This document shows positions 25,481-33,877 of a stretch of 64,000 nt of DNA, one piece after another. The notes below the pieces were generated by a model. That model was given only the letters and a program-made list of their open reading frames with translations, made no database searches and had not been told where the DNA came from. A program made the translations under genes and the position numbers. The first letter of the stretch is position 1; each line of letters starts with the position of its first letter. Where the stretch lies: positions 1 to 64,000 of the forward strand of contig NZ_VIRM01000037.1 of NCBI RefSeq assembly GCF_006874475.1, read 5' to 3'. The DNA is from Microbispora hainanensis (GTDB lineage Bacteria; Actinomycetota; Actinomycetes; Streptosporangiales; Streptosporangiaceae).

Positions 25481-28366
25481 ATGCTGGAGCACATGACACG
25501 CCGGGCGGTGAGCCCCGTTTTCGTCGGGCGGGGCGTGGAACTGGAGACCCTGGGCGAGGCCTACGACCAGGCGCGCAAGCAGGCCACCGCCGCGGTGCTC
25601 ATCGGCGGCGAGGCGGGCGTGGGGAAGACCCGCCTCGCCGGCCGGTTCGCCGAGCAGGCCGCGCAGGACGGGGCCCACGTGCTCGTCGGGGGCTGCGTGG
25701 AGCTGTCCGCGGAGGGCCTGGCCTACGCGCCGTTCACCGCCGCGCTGCGGCAGCTCGTCCGGGAGTGCGGCGCGGCCGAGGTCGCCGCCCTGCTGCCCGA
25801 CGGCGCCGCCCGCGACCTGGCCAGGCTGCTGCCCGAGTTCGGCGAGCCGAGCGGCGACGGGGAGACCGAGTCGGCCCGCGCCCGGCTGTTCGAGCTGATC
25901 CTGGCCCTGCTCGAACGCCTCTCCGAGCGGCGGCCGGTGGTGCTCGTCATCGAGGACATCCACTGGGCCGACCGCTCCAGCCGCGACCTCATCGCCTTCC
26001 TCAGCCGCAACCTCAAGACGGCTCCCGTCCTGATGGTCATGACGTACCGCTCGGACGAGCTGCACCGCACCCATCCCCTGCGGCCGGTGCTGGCCGAGCT
26101 GGGGCGGGTCGACGGCGTGGTCCGGGTGGACCTGCCCCGCTTCACCCAGGACGAGGTCGCCGAGCAGATGGCCGGGATCCTCGGCGTGACCCCCGAGTTC
26201 GCCAGGGTCGACCGGGTCTTCGACCGCAGCGGCGGCATCCCGCTGTTCGTGGAGGCGCTGCTCGACTGCGGCGAGGACTGCTCGTTCCCCGACTCGCTGC
26301 ACGACCTGATCATCGGCTCGGTGGAGCGGCTGCCCGAGGAGACCCAGCGGGTGCTCAGGATCGCCGCCGCCGGGGGCATCCGCGTCGGGCACGCCCTACT
26401 CGCGGCGGTCAGCGGCCTGTCCGACGTGGATCTGGAGAACGCGCTGCGGCCCGCCATCGCGGCCAACGTGCTGCAGGTCGCCGACGGCGGGGCGTACGCG
26501 TTCCGGCACGCCCTGATCCGCGAGGCGGTCCACGACGAGCTGCTGCCCGGCGAGCACGCGCGGATGCACGCGCGGTATGCCGAGGAGATCGACCGCGACC
26601 GCGGCCTGGTGCCCCCGGGCCGGGCGGCCATCGAGATCGCCCACCACTGGTACTCCGCCCGCGACGACCTGTGGGCGCTGATCTCCGCCTGGGAGGCGGC
26701 CGAGAAGGCGGCCAAGTCGTTCGCCTACACCGAGCAGATCCAGCTCCTCGAACGCGTGCTGACGCTGTGGGACAAGGTCCCCGACGCCGCCGAACGCATC
26801 GGCCACGACCACTGCACGGTGCTGGAGCGGGCCTCCGAGGCGGCCTTCCTCAGCGGCGAGATGGAGCAGAGCCAGAAGTACGTGCGCGGCGCCCTGGCCG
26901 AGCTGGACGAGGAGACCTCCCCCGAGCGGGTGGCCGAACTGATGGTCCGCATGGCCAACGTCAAGGCGCACAAGGGCAAGCCGGGAATCCTGGAGTATCT
27001 GTGGCGCGCCGAGCGGCTGGTCCCGCAGCCGGGCGACGTGCGTGCGCTGGTCCTGACCCGGCTGGGCCAGACCCTGATGTGCGCCGACGGGGTCGCCGAG
27101 GGCACCGCGCTCACCGAGGAGGCGCTGCGCATCGCCCGCGACATGGGCGACGAGGTGCAGGAGGCCGACCTCCTGATCAACATGGCGCTCGGCCACTCCA
27201 TCAACGGCGACCTTGAGACCACGATCGCGCTCAACGAGCAGGCGCTGGCGATGGGCCGGCGCCTGAAGTCGCCCCGCATCATCCTGCGTGCCCTGGCCAA
27301 CAACGTCGACGCCCTCGACAACCTCGGCCGTTCCGAAGAGGCCGTGGCGCTCGCGCTGGAGGGCGAGAAGCTCGCCCGGCGATACGGCAGGTTCCGCCAC
27401 CAGGGCACGTTCATCGCCAACAACCGGGCGGAGGCGCTGGAGTCGCTCGGCCGGTGGGACGAGGCCGTCGAGATCATCGAGCGGTCCCTGACGATGGGGC
27501 CGACGCTGCGCAACCGGTGGCACATGCTGCGGGTCCGCGCGGACATCGCGATCGCGCGCGGCGAGGAGGACCTGGCGGAGGACATCCTCACCGAGGTCGG
27601 CGCCTTCTCCCCGCACCGCGACGAGCAGACCCAGGAGTGGACGAACAACGTCCGCCTGCGTCTCGCGTGGCACCTGCTGCGCGGCGAGCCCCTGAAGGCC
27701 CTCGACGTGCTGGAGACGGCGCTCGACAACCCGCCGCTGGCCCGCAAGGCCATGCTCGCCGGGCGGCTGCTCGCCTTGGTCCGATACGTCTGCGACGCGG
27801 CGGCTCCGGTCGCCTCCGACCCGGTGGCCCGGGTGCGGGAGCTGGGCGACCGGCTGGCCGTCAACCTCGGCGACGGTCCGGTGAACGAGGCGTTCGGGCT
27901 GGTCTACCGGGGCGAGTTCGACGCCGCGGCCGAGGCGTGGCGCCGGCTGGGCCGTCCGCACGTCCAGGCCAAGGCGTTGCTGCACGGCGCCACGGTCGCC
28001 GCCGCGAGCGGCGACCGTGAGGGTGCCATCGCGCGGCTGCGCGAGGCCTGCCCGCTCGCGGTCGCGTTGCGCGCCACCCCGATGGTCACCCAGATCGAGA
28101 CGCTGGCCCGGCGCGTCGGGACCCCCCTGTCCGACCCCACCCCGTCCGAGCCCGTACGGCAGGCCGACCTGACCCCGCGCGAGCTGGAGGTGCTGCGCCT
28201 GGTGGCGGCCGGGCGCAGCAACCGGGACATCGCGGCCGAGCTGTTCATCTCGGCCAAGACCGTCAGCGTGCACGTGTCGAACATGCTGCCCAAGCTGGGG
28301 GTGTCGACCCGGGGCGAGGCCGCCGCCGCGGCCCACCGCCTGTCCCTGCTCGACCAGCTCGACTAG
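25481..28366 (+). CDS. LuxR family transcriptional regulator with AAA/STAND ATPase domain (LAL type)
   Basis: 961 residues; ATG 25493 is an alternative start preceded by ggag. The N-terminal ATPase has Walker A GGEAGVGKT (42-50) and Walker B VVLVIEDIHWADRSS. A long TPR-like helical middle (about residues 400-850) follows. The C-terminal LuxR helix-turn-helix is LTPRELEVLRLVAAGRSNRD and ISAKTVSVHVSNMLPKLGVS. Such proteins integrate a ligand or partner signal with ATP binding to activate transcription. Its targets are not evident, since both neighbours are oriented away from or against it. Confidence 0.93.
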   Translation: MLEHMTRRAVSPVFVGRGVELETLGEAYDQARKQATAAVLIGGEAGVGKTRLAGRFAEQAAQDGAHVLVGGCVELSAEGLAYAPFTAALRQLVRECGAAEVAALLPDGAARDLARLLPEFGEPSGDGETESARARLFELILALLERLSERRPVVLVIEDIHWADRSSRDLIAFLSRNLKTAPVLMVMTYRSDELHRTHPLRPVLAELGRVDGVVRVDLPRFTQDEVAEQMAGILGVTPEFARVDRVFDRSGGIPLFVEALLDCGEDCSFPDSLHDLIIGSVERLPEETQRVLRIAAAGGIRVGHALLAAVSGLSDVDLENALRPAIAANVLQVADGGAYAFRHALIREAVHDELLPGEHARMHARYAEEIDRDRGLVPPGRAAIEIAHHWYSARDDLWALISAWEAAEKAAKSFAYTEQIQLLERVLTLWDKVPDAAERIGHDHCTVLERASEAAFLSGEMEQSQKYVRGALAELDEETSPERVAELMVRMANVKAHKGKPGILEYLWRAERLVPQPGDVRALVLTRLGQTLMCADGVAEGTALTEEALRIARDMGDEVQEADLLINMALGHSINGDLETTIALNEQALAMGRRLKSPRIILRALANNVDALDNLGRSEEAVALALEGEKLARRYGRFRHQGTFIANNRAEALESLGRWDEAVEIIERSLTMGPTLRNRWHMLRVRADIAIARGEEDLAEDILTEVGAFSPHRDEQTQEWTNNVRLRLAWHLLRGEPLKALDVLETALDNPPLARKAMLAGRLLALVRYVCDAAAPVASDPVARVRELGDRLAVNLGDGPVNEAFGLVYRGEFDAAAEAWRRLGRPHVQAKALLHGATVAAASGDREGAIARLREACPLAVALRATPMVTQIETLARRVGTPLSDPTPSEPVRQADLTPRELEVLRLVAAGRSNRDIAAELFISAKTVSVHVSNMLPKLGVSTRGEAAAAAHRLSLLDQLD

Positions 28367-28373
28367 CCGAGAG

Positions 28374-28943
28374 TCAGGCGAACAGGGGCTCGGCCAGCAG
28401 CAGCACGCCGAAGACGGCGAACGCCGCGGCGGCGCCATACTTGATCCACTTCTCGGGCAGGCGCGTGCCGAGGAACCGGCCGACCAGGATGGCCAGCGCG
28501 TCGGCGGCGACCATGCCCACGGTCGAGCCGACCCACGTGCCGAACCAGCCGTGCTGGGTGGCCAGCGTGATGGTGGCGAGCATGGTCTTGTCGCCCAGCT
28601 CGCTGAGGAAGAACGCCACGGCGACGGCGATGAACGCGTTGCGGGTGGTCTTGGCCGCCTTGCCCTTCTCCTCCTCGGTGAGCTCGTCGCCGCGCAGCGT
28701 CCACGCCGCGAAGGCGAGGAACGCCAGGCCCGCGACGATCGAGATGGCGGTGGTGGGGAGGGCGTCGCCGACGACCCTGCCGAGCCCGACGCTGACGAGG
28801 TGGACGAGCGCGGTCGCCGCGGTGATGCCGGCCAGCACCGGCCCCGTCTTGAACCGGGTCGCGAAGGTCAGGGCCATGAGCTGGCTCTTGTCGCCCAGCT
28901 CGGCCACGAAGATGACGACGAGAGAGATCCAGAGGGCTTGCAC
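28374..28943 (-). CDS. TMEM165/GDT1 family cation transporter, probable Mn2+ exporter
   Basis: 189 residues from GTG 28943 (aggaagg upstream). Two copies of the family's ExGD(K/R)(S/T) motif are present, AELGDKSQL near residue 14 and SELGDKTML near 115, within six membrane helices. Bacterial relatives (MneA-type) export manganese. The leader carries a manganese-sensing yybP-ykoY riboswitch, which strongly supports Mn2+ as substrate. Its stop is 8 bp from the convergent LuxR-regulator stop. Confidence 0.92.
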   Translation of the reverse strand: MQALWISLVVIFVAELGDKSQLMALTFATRFKTGPVLAGITAATALVHLVSVGLGRVVGDALPTTAISIVAGLAFLAFAAWTLRGDELTEEEKGKAAKTTRNAFIAVAVAFFLSELGDKTMLATITLATQHGWFGTWVGSTVGMVAADALAILVGRFLGTRLPEKWIKYGAAAAFAVFGVLLLAEPLFA

Positions 28944-29011
28944 GGGGTCGCCTTCCTACAGGGGAGTCTGCGACCGGGCCGCCGTGCGACACCCGGGGAG
29001 TTCGGGCACGA

Positions 29012-29152
29012 CTTCGGCCCGGCAGCATGTGATCATGACTGTCTGTGATCATTACTGTCGGGCCGAAGGTCTCGTCCGCCACGAGGGCTCCACGACCGGG
29101 CGGGCGAACCGCCAGTGTGTCGATCAGTGGATTGTGGACTACTCCCCTTCGG
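29012..29152 (-). promoter_or_regulatory. yybP-ykoY (manganese) riboswitch and expression platform
   Basis: Reading the minus strand from 29152, ccgaagg opens stem P1 and is followed by the conserved ggggagtag; near the 3' side the conserved gagacc precedes ccttcgg (29069-29063), which closes P1. The P1 3' strand (cttcggcccg, 29068-29059) can instead pair perfectly over 10 bp with cgggccgaag (29021-29012), giving mutually exclusive structures. It starts about 12 nt after the murB stop and controls the TMEM165-type gene. Confidence 0.85.
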
Positions 29153-29163
29153 GTCATCCCAGT

Positions 29164-30222
29164 TTAACCGAGCTCCAGACGCGCTCCCACCAGCACCGGC
29201 TCGTTGACGAGCCACACCCCGAACTTCTCGTGCACGCCCTCGCGCACCTCGCGGGCCAGCGCCAGCAGCTCCGCCGCGCCCGCCTCGCCGGTGGGGTTGG
29301 TGAGGGCCAGCGTGTGCTTGGTCGAGATGCGCACCCGGCCCTTCTCGTAGCCCTTGGGGAACCCGGCGTTCTCGATCAGCCACGCCGCCGGCACCTTGAC
29401 CATGCCTCCGGGCATGTCCCAGCGCGGGTGGCCGGGGGCCCGCAGCTCCAGGGCCGCCGCCTCCTCCGGGCCGAGCACGGGATTGGTGAAGAACGACCCG
29501 GCGCTGCGCGTGTCCGGGTCGCCGGGGTCGAGCACCATGCCCTTGCCGCGCCGCAGCTCCAGCACGGCCTCCCGCGCCTCGGCCAGCGGCACCCGCGCGC
29601 CGATCTCCACACCGAGCCGCGCGGCCAGCTCTTTGTACGCCACGGGCCCCGACAGCGGCGAGCGCTCCAGAGCGTAGGTGACGGCCAGCACGACGTGCCG
29701 GTCTGGCTCGTGCTTGAACGCGCTGTGCCGGTAGGCGAAGCCGCACTCGGCCGCCGTGAGGTCCCGCACCTCGCCGGTCCTCCGGTCGTACACGCGGACG
29801 GCGGCGACCGTCTGCGAGACGTCCTGCCCGTACGCGCCGACGTTCTGGATCGGGGTGGAGCCCACCAGCCCGGGAACGCCCGACAGGCACTCGACCCCCG
29901 ACCAGCCCTCGGCCACGCAGCGGGCGACCAGGGCGTCCCAGTCCTCCCCCGCCTGCACGGTGACCAGCACGCGCCCGTCCTGCGACATCTCCTCCACGCC
30001 CAGCGTGGCGACGCGCACCACGAGCCCGTCGAACCCGTCGTCGGACACCACGAGGTTGCTGCCGCCGCCGAGCACCAGCACCGGCTCGCGTGCGCGGTCG
30101 GCCTCGGCCACGATCGCGATCAGCTCGTCCTGCGTCCGCGCCTGCGTGAACGCCCGGGCCGGTCCGCCCGTCCGCAACGTGGTGTACGGGGCGAGCGGCA
30201 CCCCTGCCAGCCGGTCAGCCAT
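29164..30222 (-). CDS. murB: UDP-N-acetylmuramate dehydrogenase
   Basis: 352 residues after a gaggag ribosome binding site. It reduces UDP-GlcNAc-enolpyruvate to UDP-MurNAc in cytoplasmic peptidoglycan precursor synthesis, using FAD. Motifs: NTLRTGG-like TTLRTGGPARAF, the FAD loop VLGGGSNLVVSDDGF, GLVGSTPIQNVGAYGQ, the catalytic Ser in SAGSFFTNPV, and the late Glu region. Actinobacteria often place it near the rpmG/hadAB genes, as here. Confidence 0.96.
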   Translation of the reverse strand: MADRLAGVPLAPYTTLRTGGPARAFTQARTQDELIAIVAEADRAREPVLVLGGGSNLVVSDDGFDGLVVRVATLGVEEMSQDGRVLVTVQAGEDWDALVARCVAEGWSGVECLSGVPGLVGSTPIQNVGAYGQDVSQTVAAVRVYDRRTGEVRDLTAAECGFAYRHSAFKHEPDRHVVLAVTYALERSPLSGPVAYKELAARLGVEIGARVPLAEAREAVLELRRGKGMVLDPGDPDTRSAGSFFTNPVLGPEEAAALELRAPGHPRWDMPGGMVKVPAAWLIENAGFPKGYEKGRVRISTKHTLALTNPTGEAGAAELLALAREVREGVHEKFGVWLVNEPVLVGARLELG

Positions 30223-30262
30223 CGGTCTCCTCGCACCCGGAACATCCCGACGAACAGGATAT

Positions 30263-30616
30263 CTACCCGCGATCCTCGCGTTCCGCCTCGGCGATCGACT
30301 CGTCGACCCGGGACGTGGCCGAGCTGCCGTCCCACAGGAGCTGGGAGGCGACCACCGACGGCTCGCCCGAGGGGGTCAGCGCGGTCTCGATCGTCCCGCC
30401 GGGAGCGGTGTCCCGCTTGACCTCGGTGATCTCCTCCGGGCCCGCTGCCGCGGCGGCCTCCCTGGCGTTCCGCGCCCACGGGCGGGGCAGGGCGCCGCCG
30501 TGGGCGTCGCCCGCCTTGCCCGGGTCCTGGGTCTCCGCGGCCGCCCCGGCGACGTCGCCCTGCTCGCGCTGGGTCGTGACCGGCTCGTTCTTCGCTTCGC
30601 TGTCTCGCTCGCTCAC
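30263..30616 (-). CDS. hypothetical hydrophilic protein (117 aa)
   Basis: No family recognised. GTG 30616 is chosen; TTG 30649 gives an in-frame 128-residue version, and neither has a convincing ribosome binding site. The protein is rich in Glu, Ala and Thr, has no hydrophobic segment, and looks disordered. It lies between hadB-like and murB genes on the same strand, 57 bp from the former. Coding is supported mainly by third-position G/C bias. Confidence 0.5.
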   Translation of the reverse strand: MSERDSEAKNEPVTTQREQGDVAGAAAETQDPGKAGDAHGGALPRPWARNAREAAAAAGPEEITEVKRDTAPGGTIETALTPSGEPSVVASQLLWDGSSATSRVDESIAEAEREDRG

Positions 30617-30673
30617 GATCCGACCGCTACCCAGCACCGCGACGGCCAACCGGGCCCGGCCAGGCGGGGGAAC

Positions 30674-31102
30674 TCAGGAGAGCTGGACCACCGCGCGGGC
30701 CTTGGACAGCACACGGGAGTCGCCGGACTTCGCGGTCAGCGCCACGACGACGCGCTTGTCCTCGCGCTTCTCCTCGACGACCCCGCTGATCCTGATCGTC
30801 GCGCCGTTGTCGTCGTCCGGCACCACGACCATGGAGGAGAACCGGACGCCATACTCCACGACCGCGCCGGGGTCGCCCGCCCAGTCGGTCACGAACCGGC
30901 TGCCCTGCGCCATCGTGTACATGCCGTGCGCGATGACGTCGGGCAGGCCGACCGCCTTCGCGTAGCGCTCGTTCCAGTGGATGGGGTTGAAGTCGCCAGA
31001 GGCGCCGGCGTACCTCACCAGGTCCACCCGGCGGACCTGGTATTCGACGGCCGGGATCTCCTGGCCGGTCTCCACCTCGTCGTACTTGACCGTCGCCGCC
31101 AT
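30674..31102 (-). CDS. MaoC-like (R)-hydratase, HadB-like
   Basis: 142 residues. The hot-dog-fold hydratase motif ASGDFNPIHWNE carries the catalytic Asp and His, followed by IAHGMYTMAQ. In mycobacteria the equivalent HadB pairs with HadA as the FAS-II 3-hydroxyacyl dehydratase; here a HadA-like gene lies 2 bp upstream and rpmG beyond it, the same arrangement. No HadC is present. In a non-mycolate organism the physiological substrate is uncertain. Confidence 0.9.
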   Translation of the reverse strand: MAATVKYDEVETGQEIPAVEYQVRRVDLVRYAGASGDFNPIHWNERYAKAVGLPDVIAHGMYTMAQGSRFVTDWAGDPGAVVEYGVRFSSMVVVPDDDNGATIRISGVVEEKREDKRVVVALTAKSGDSRVLSKARAVVQLS

Positions 31103-31104
31103 GA

Positions 31105-31554
31105 TCAGGCCGCCCCTCCGCGCTCCACGATGACGTTGTACGTCCGGCAGACCAGCTCACCCGAGGTGGTCGAGACGTCGCTGCGCAGCGTCAGGAACTC
31201 GTTGCGGCCGACGCTGCGGATCTCCGCGATGGTCGACGTGCACACCAGCTCGTCGCCCGCGTGGATGGGCCGCTCATACTCGAACCTCTGCTCGCCGTGC
31301 ACGACCATCGCGAAGTTGAGCCCGAGGCCGGGGTCGCCGAGCGCGTCACCGGTTCCGAGAAGGCTGAACACGATGGGGAACGTGGGCGGCGCGACGACGT
31401 CCGGGTGCCCGGCCGCCACCGCGGCCTGCCGGTCGTGGTAGATCGGGTTGGAGTCGCCGATCGCGGTGGCGAACTCGCTGATCTTCACGCGGCTGACCTC
31501 GTAGGGCGCGGACGACTCGTACGTCCGCCCGACGAAATCGCGGTTCAAAGGCAT
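31105..31554 (-). CDS. UPF0336/HadA-like dehydratase subunit
   Basis: 149 residues with gaaggagc before ATG 31554. It has the N-terminal MaoC-dehydratase hot-dog fold (KISEFATAIGDSNPIYHD, then VVAPPTFPIVFSL), including the substrate-binding groove residues but with the hydratase dyad less conserved than in HadB. It is expected to form a heterodimer with the next gene's product. It lies downstream of rpmG and two tRNA genes on the same strand. Confidence 0.9.
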   Translation of the reverse strand: MPLNRDFVGRTYESSAPYEVSRVKISEFATAIGDSNPIYHDRQAAVAAGHPDVVAPPTFPIVFSLLGTGDALGDPGLGLNFAMVVHGEQRFEYERPIHAGDELVCTSTIAEIRSVGRNEFLTLRSDVSTTSGELVCRTYNVIVERGGAA

Positions 31555-31645
31555 CGGGCCGGGCTCCTTCGGATCGGCTGGGTAGGCCGTACCGTAACAG
31601 ACCTACGCCGGCGGGCACCGGCCCGCACCGCCCCGGACACGACAA

Positions 31646-31673
31646 ACCGGCGCCCCAGTCAGGGAACGCCGGT
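31646..31673 (-). terminator. hairpin downstream of rpmG
   Basis: accggcg and cgccggt pair over 7 bp, with extra ccc/ggg pairing inside, 30 bp after the rpmG stop on the minus strand. There is no T-run. It may be an attenuating terminator between rpmG and hadA. Confidence 0.45.
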
Positions 31674-31703
31674 GTCGGAAGTGCGTGCGGTCCGTGCCGT
31701 GAC

Positions 31704-31868
31704 CTAGCGGGTCTCGCGGTGCGCCCGGTGCGTCTTGCAGTTGGGGCAGTACTTCTTCAGCTCAAGCCGATCCGGGTCGTTGCGCCGGTTCTTCCGCGTG
31801 ATGTAGTTGCGGTGCTTGCACTCCTGGCAGGCCAGCGTGATCTTCGGCCTAACGTCTGCGGCAGCCAC
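31704..31868 (-). CDS. rpmG: 50S ribosomal protein L33
   Basis: 54 residues from GTG 31868. The zinc-ribbon cysteines are all present ([10 protein letters not shown] and YCPNCKTH), so it is the C+ form. The core [18 protein letters not shown] matches L33. It follows tRNA-Met by 80 bp on the same strand and precedes the hadA-like gene, the usual actinobacterial order. Confidence 0.96.
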   Translation of the reverse strand: MAAADVRPKITLACQECKHRNYITRKNRRNDPDRLELKKYCPNCKTHRAHRETR

Positions 31869-31948
31869 GTGGGAGTGCCTTTCTGCGTTCGGGACTACTG
31901 GACAACCCGCACCGGGGCCCCCTTGTTCAGGGTGGCCCGGCAGGGTAG

Positions 31949-32022
31949 TAGCGGAGGCCGGACTTGAACCGGCGACACAGCGATTATGAGCCGCTTGCTC
32001 TGCCTGACTGAGCTACTCCGCC
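31949..32022 (-). tRNA. tRNA-Met (CAT), elongator type
   Basis: 74 nt with a full cloverleaf: GGCGGAG/CTCCGCT acceptor stem, D-arm GCTCAGTCAGGCAGAGC, anticodon CAT at 31986-31988 (minus strand) and T-arm GCCGGTTCAAGTCCGGC. No encoded CCA. The A at the first D-loop positions and an ordinary G1-U72 acceptor pair do not fit an initiator tRNA. A CAT-anticodon tRNA-Ile is an alternative, less likely from context next to tRNA-Thr and rpmG. Confidence 0.92.
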
Positions 32023-32200
32023 TCGGCCGGAAACGAATCCGGCCACGCAAGGATACCCGACCTGTACGGCTATTCGCGCATCGGGATCAGCCATGATCGA
32101 GATCGGTGCTTCGGCGAGGATGAGGCATCCCCACCAAGCCGAAAGCCCCACCCTGCAGCGCTCAGTCAGAAACGCTGCTTGGATAGGACTTTCTGGCTAG

Positions 32201-32273
32201 AGCCCCCAAACGGAATCGAACCGTTGACCTTCTCCTTACCATGGAGACGCTCTGCCGACTGAGCTATAGGGGC
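32201..32273 (-). tRNA. tRNA-Thr (GGT)
   Basis: 73 nt: GCCCCTA acceptor strand pairing with TGGGGGC (one G-U pair), D-arm GCTCAGTCGGCAGAGC, anticodon GGT at 32238-32240 (minus strand), T-arm ending GGTTCGATTCC. No encoded CCA. It is followed 178 bp later by tRNA-Met on the same strand. Confidence 0.95.
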
Positions 32274-32359
32274 GGGCCCGCCTGCCGCTCTCGCGGTGCG
32301 GACAGGTGTAACCATACACGGCCACGGCGGTGTACGCGAACTCGAATCGCCCCTCCGCG

Positions 32360-32407
32360 CAGGGCTCGGCACAGGGCTCGGCACAGGGCTCGGCACAGGG
32401 CTCGACA
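32360..32407. repeat. 12-bp tandem repeat beyond the lipoprotein stop
   Basis: Four units of cagggctcggca and a decayed fifth occupy the space just past the stop of the lipoprotein gene, between it and tRNA-Thr. Confidence 0.92.
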
Positions 32408-32413
32408 CAAGGC

Positions 32414-32869
32414 TCAGGGCGTCGGCAGCACCCCGGACAGGTCGGCCTCGGGACGCTGCCGGACGGGCACCTCGGCCGTCACGGCGTAGCGGCTGAAGTA
32501 GCCCTTGCCCTTGACCGGGATCACGCTGCTCAGCGTCACCGTGGCGGCGTAGGGCGCGTCCGCGCACTCGGGCAGGCACCAGGTGCCGCTGATCTTTCCG
32601 GCGCCGGTCGCCCGGGTCGGCCCCCAGGTCCGCCAGGTGACGCCGCTCATCGTGCTGAACTCCGAGAGCACGAGGTTCGCCGGCCGCTGCTCCGCCCTGC
32701 CCCGCTCGGAGTTCTGGAGGTTGAGCACGTACACCGGCGTCTCGGCGACGGACCCCGTGGGCGCCGACCCGCAGCCGGCGGCGCAGAGCGCGATGGCGGT
32801 GAAAGACAGGGCGACGGAAGACAGGGCGACGGAAGACAGGCACACAGGCAGACAGGCAGGCAGGCGCAT
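32414..32869 (-). CDS. hypothetical lipoprotein
   Basis: 151 residues after a gaggggga ribosome binding site. A lipoprotein signal peptide ends LCAAGC, with Cys33 as the probable lipidated residue. The mature part contains GVTWRTWGPTRATGAGKISGT and a CLPEC pair; similar sequences occur as uncharacterised lipoproteins in actinomycetes, with no known function. The signal peptide is internally repetitive (SSVALSSVALS, PACLPVCL) because of underlying DNA repeats. Confidence 0.78.
   Translation of the reverse strand: MRLPACLPVCLSSVALSSVALSFTAIALCAAGCGSAPTGSVAETPVYVLNLQNSERGRAEQRPANLVLSEFSTMSGVTWRTWGPTRATGAGKISGTWCLPECADAPYAATVTLSSVIPVKGKGYFSRYAVTAEVPVRQRPEADLSGVLPTP
32802..32862. repeat. 15-bp tandem repeat within a signal-peptide coding region
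   Basis: About two and a half units of gacagggcgacggaa run into shorter (a)caggcag units. All are in frame and encode the repetitive core of the lipoprotein signal peptide. Confidence 0.85.
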
Positions 32870-32940
32870 CGATTCCCCCTCGGCACTCTGATTGCCCAGA
32901 GGCCACCGCTGTTACGCCTGCGACGGCCTACGTGACCTGG

Positions 32941-33150
32941 CTACTTGACGGCCGTACGGGTGTCGCGGGCCCTGACGGGCAGCGGGATCACTTCGCAAAG
33001 GTCGGCGAGATCGACATATCGGGCGACCTCCTCGACCGAGAGACAGTCGGCGATCACCCGGCCGTAACGCCGCACCCGCAGCACCTGCCGGTCGCGGCGG
33101 TACGCGGGGACGATCTCATAACCGTCCGGTCCCACCCATCGGCTGTCCAT
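32941..33150 (-). CDS. small conserved hypothetical protein (69 aa)
   Basis: ATG 33150 begins MDSRWVGPDGYEIVPAYRRD; a GTG at 33195 would add 15 residues of unlikely sequence. The protein is compact, with Arg/Tyr-rich strands and a helix (SVEEVARYVDLADLCEV). I have seen similar small proteins in actinomycetes but know no function. No ribosome binding site is evident. It is divergent from the hemerythrin gene. Confidence 0.6.
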   Translation of the reverse strand: MDSRWVGPDGYEIVPAYRRDRQVLRVRRYGRVIADCLSVEEVARYVDLADLCEVIPLPVRARDTRTAVK

Positions 33151-33256
33151 AGGGGAACAAGCTATCGGATTTTTCCCACGTCTATCTCCCGTCACAGGGG
33201 AATCGGTTTAAGCAGGGTCCCAATCGGCTCCAAGTGGGGAGCCGCACGATGAGCCC

Positions 33257-33877
33257 ATGTCTGACACTCCCAACCTGCTGGGCTTCCGCATCGCGCACCG
33301 GGCGATGCGCACCGACTCCCGGCGCCTCGCCGACGTCACCGCCGAGATCGCCGCCGGCCGGCAGCCGTGCGGCCCGGAACGCGCCGCCGCCATCCGCGAG
33401 TACGCGACCAAGCTGTGCCGCGGCATCCACCACCACCACAAGGCCGAGGACGACCACCTGTGGCCGCTGCTCGTCCGCTCGGCAGGCGCCGAGATCGACC
33501 TGAGCGAGCTGAGCGAGGACCACTCCGAGCTCGACCCGCTGCTGGAGGAGATCCAGGCCGTCGCGGGCGATCCGGCCGAGCTGGCCAAGCCGCTGCGCCG
33601 GCTGGCCGACCTGCTCGACGAGCACATCCAGGAGGAGGAGCGCACGATCTTCCCGATCATCATGCGGCACGTCTCCGGCGAGGACTGGGAGGAGATGGAG
33701 CAGCACGTCCGCAAAGGCGGCGACGTCCGCTTCGAGCTGCCCAGGATCGAGCAGCACGCGCTGCCGGAGGAGCTGGCGGAACTGCGCAGGCTGGCCGGGC
33801 CCGTCCTGGTGGTCATGCTGGCGCTGATGCGCCGCGGCCACCGTCGTCGCGAGCGGCTCGTCTTCGGCTCCGCGTGA
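33257..33877 (+). CDS. hemerythrin/HHE-domain protein
   Basis: 206 residues. Metal ligands of the four-helix HHE bundle are visible: H in FRIAHRAMR, HHHHKAEDDHLWPLL (about residues 58-72), EDHSELDPLL, and HIQEEERTIFPIIMRH. A di-iron oxygen- or stress-sensing role is known in the family; the exact role is not. A charged C-terminal helix follows. Its last 65 bp overlap the 3' end of the convergent SARP gene, an unusually long antisense overlap. Confidence 0.9.
   Translation: MSDTPNLLGFRIAHRAMRTDSRRLADVTAEIAAGRQPCGPERAAAIREYATKLCRGIHHHHKAEDDHLWPLLVRSAGAEIDLSELSEDHSELDPLLEEIQAVAGDPAELAKPLRRLADLLDEHIQEEERTIFPIIMRHVSGEDWEEMEQHVRKGGDVRFELPRIEQHALPEELAELRRLAGPVLVVMLALMRRGHRRRERLVFGSA

Noticed and set aside
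31949-32273. tRNA-flanked integration site
   Set aside because: No integrase gene and no duplicated tRNA 3' end were seen; the surroundings are the conserved rpmG/hadAB order.
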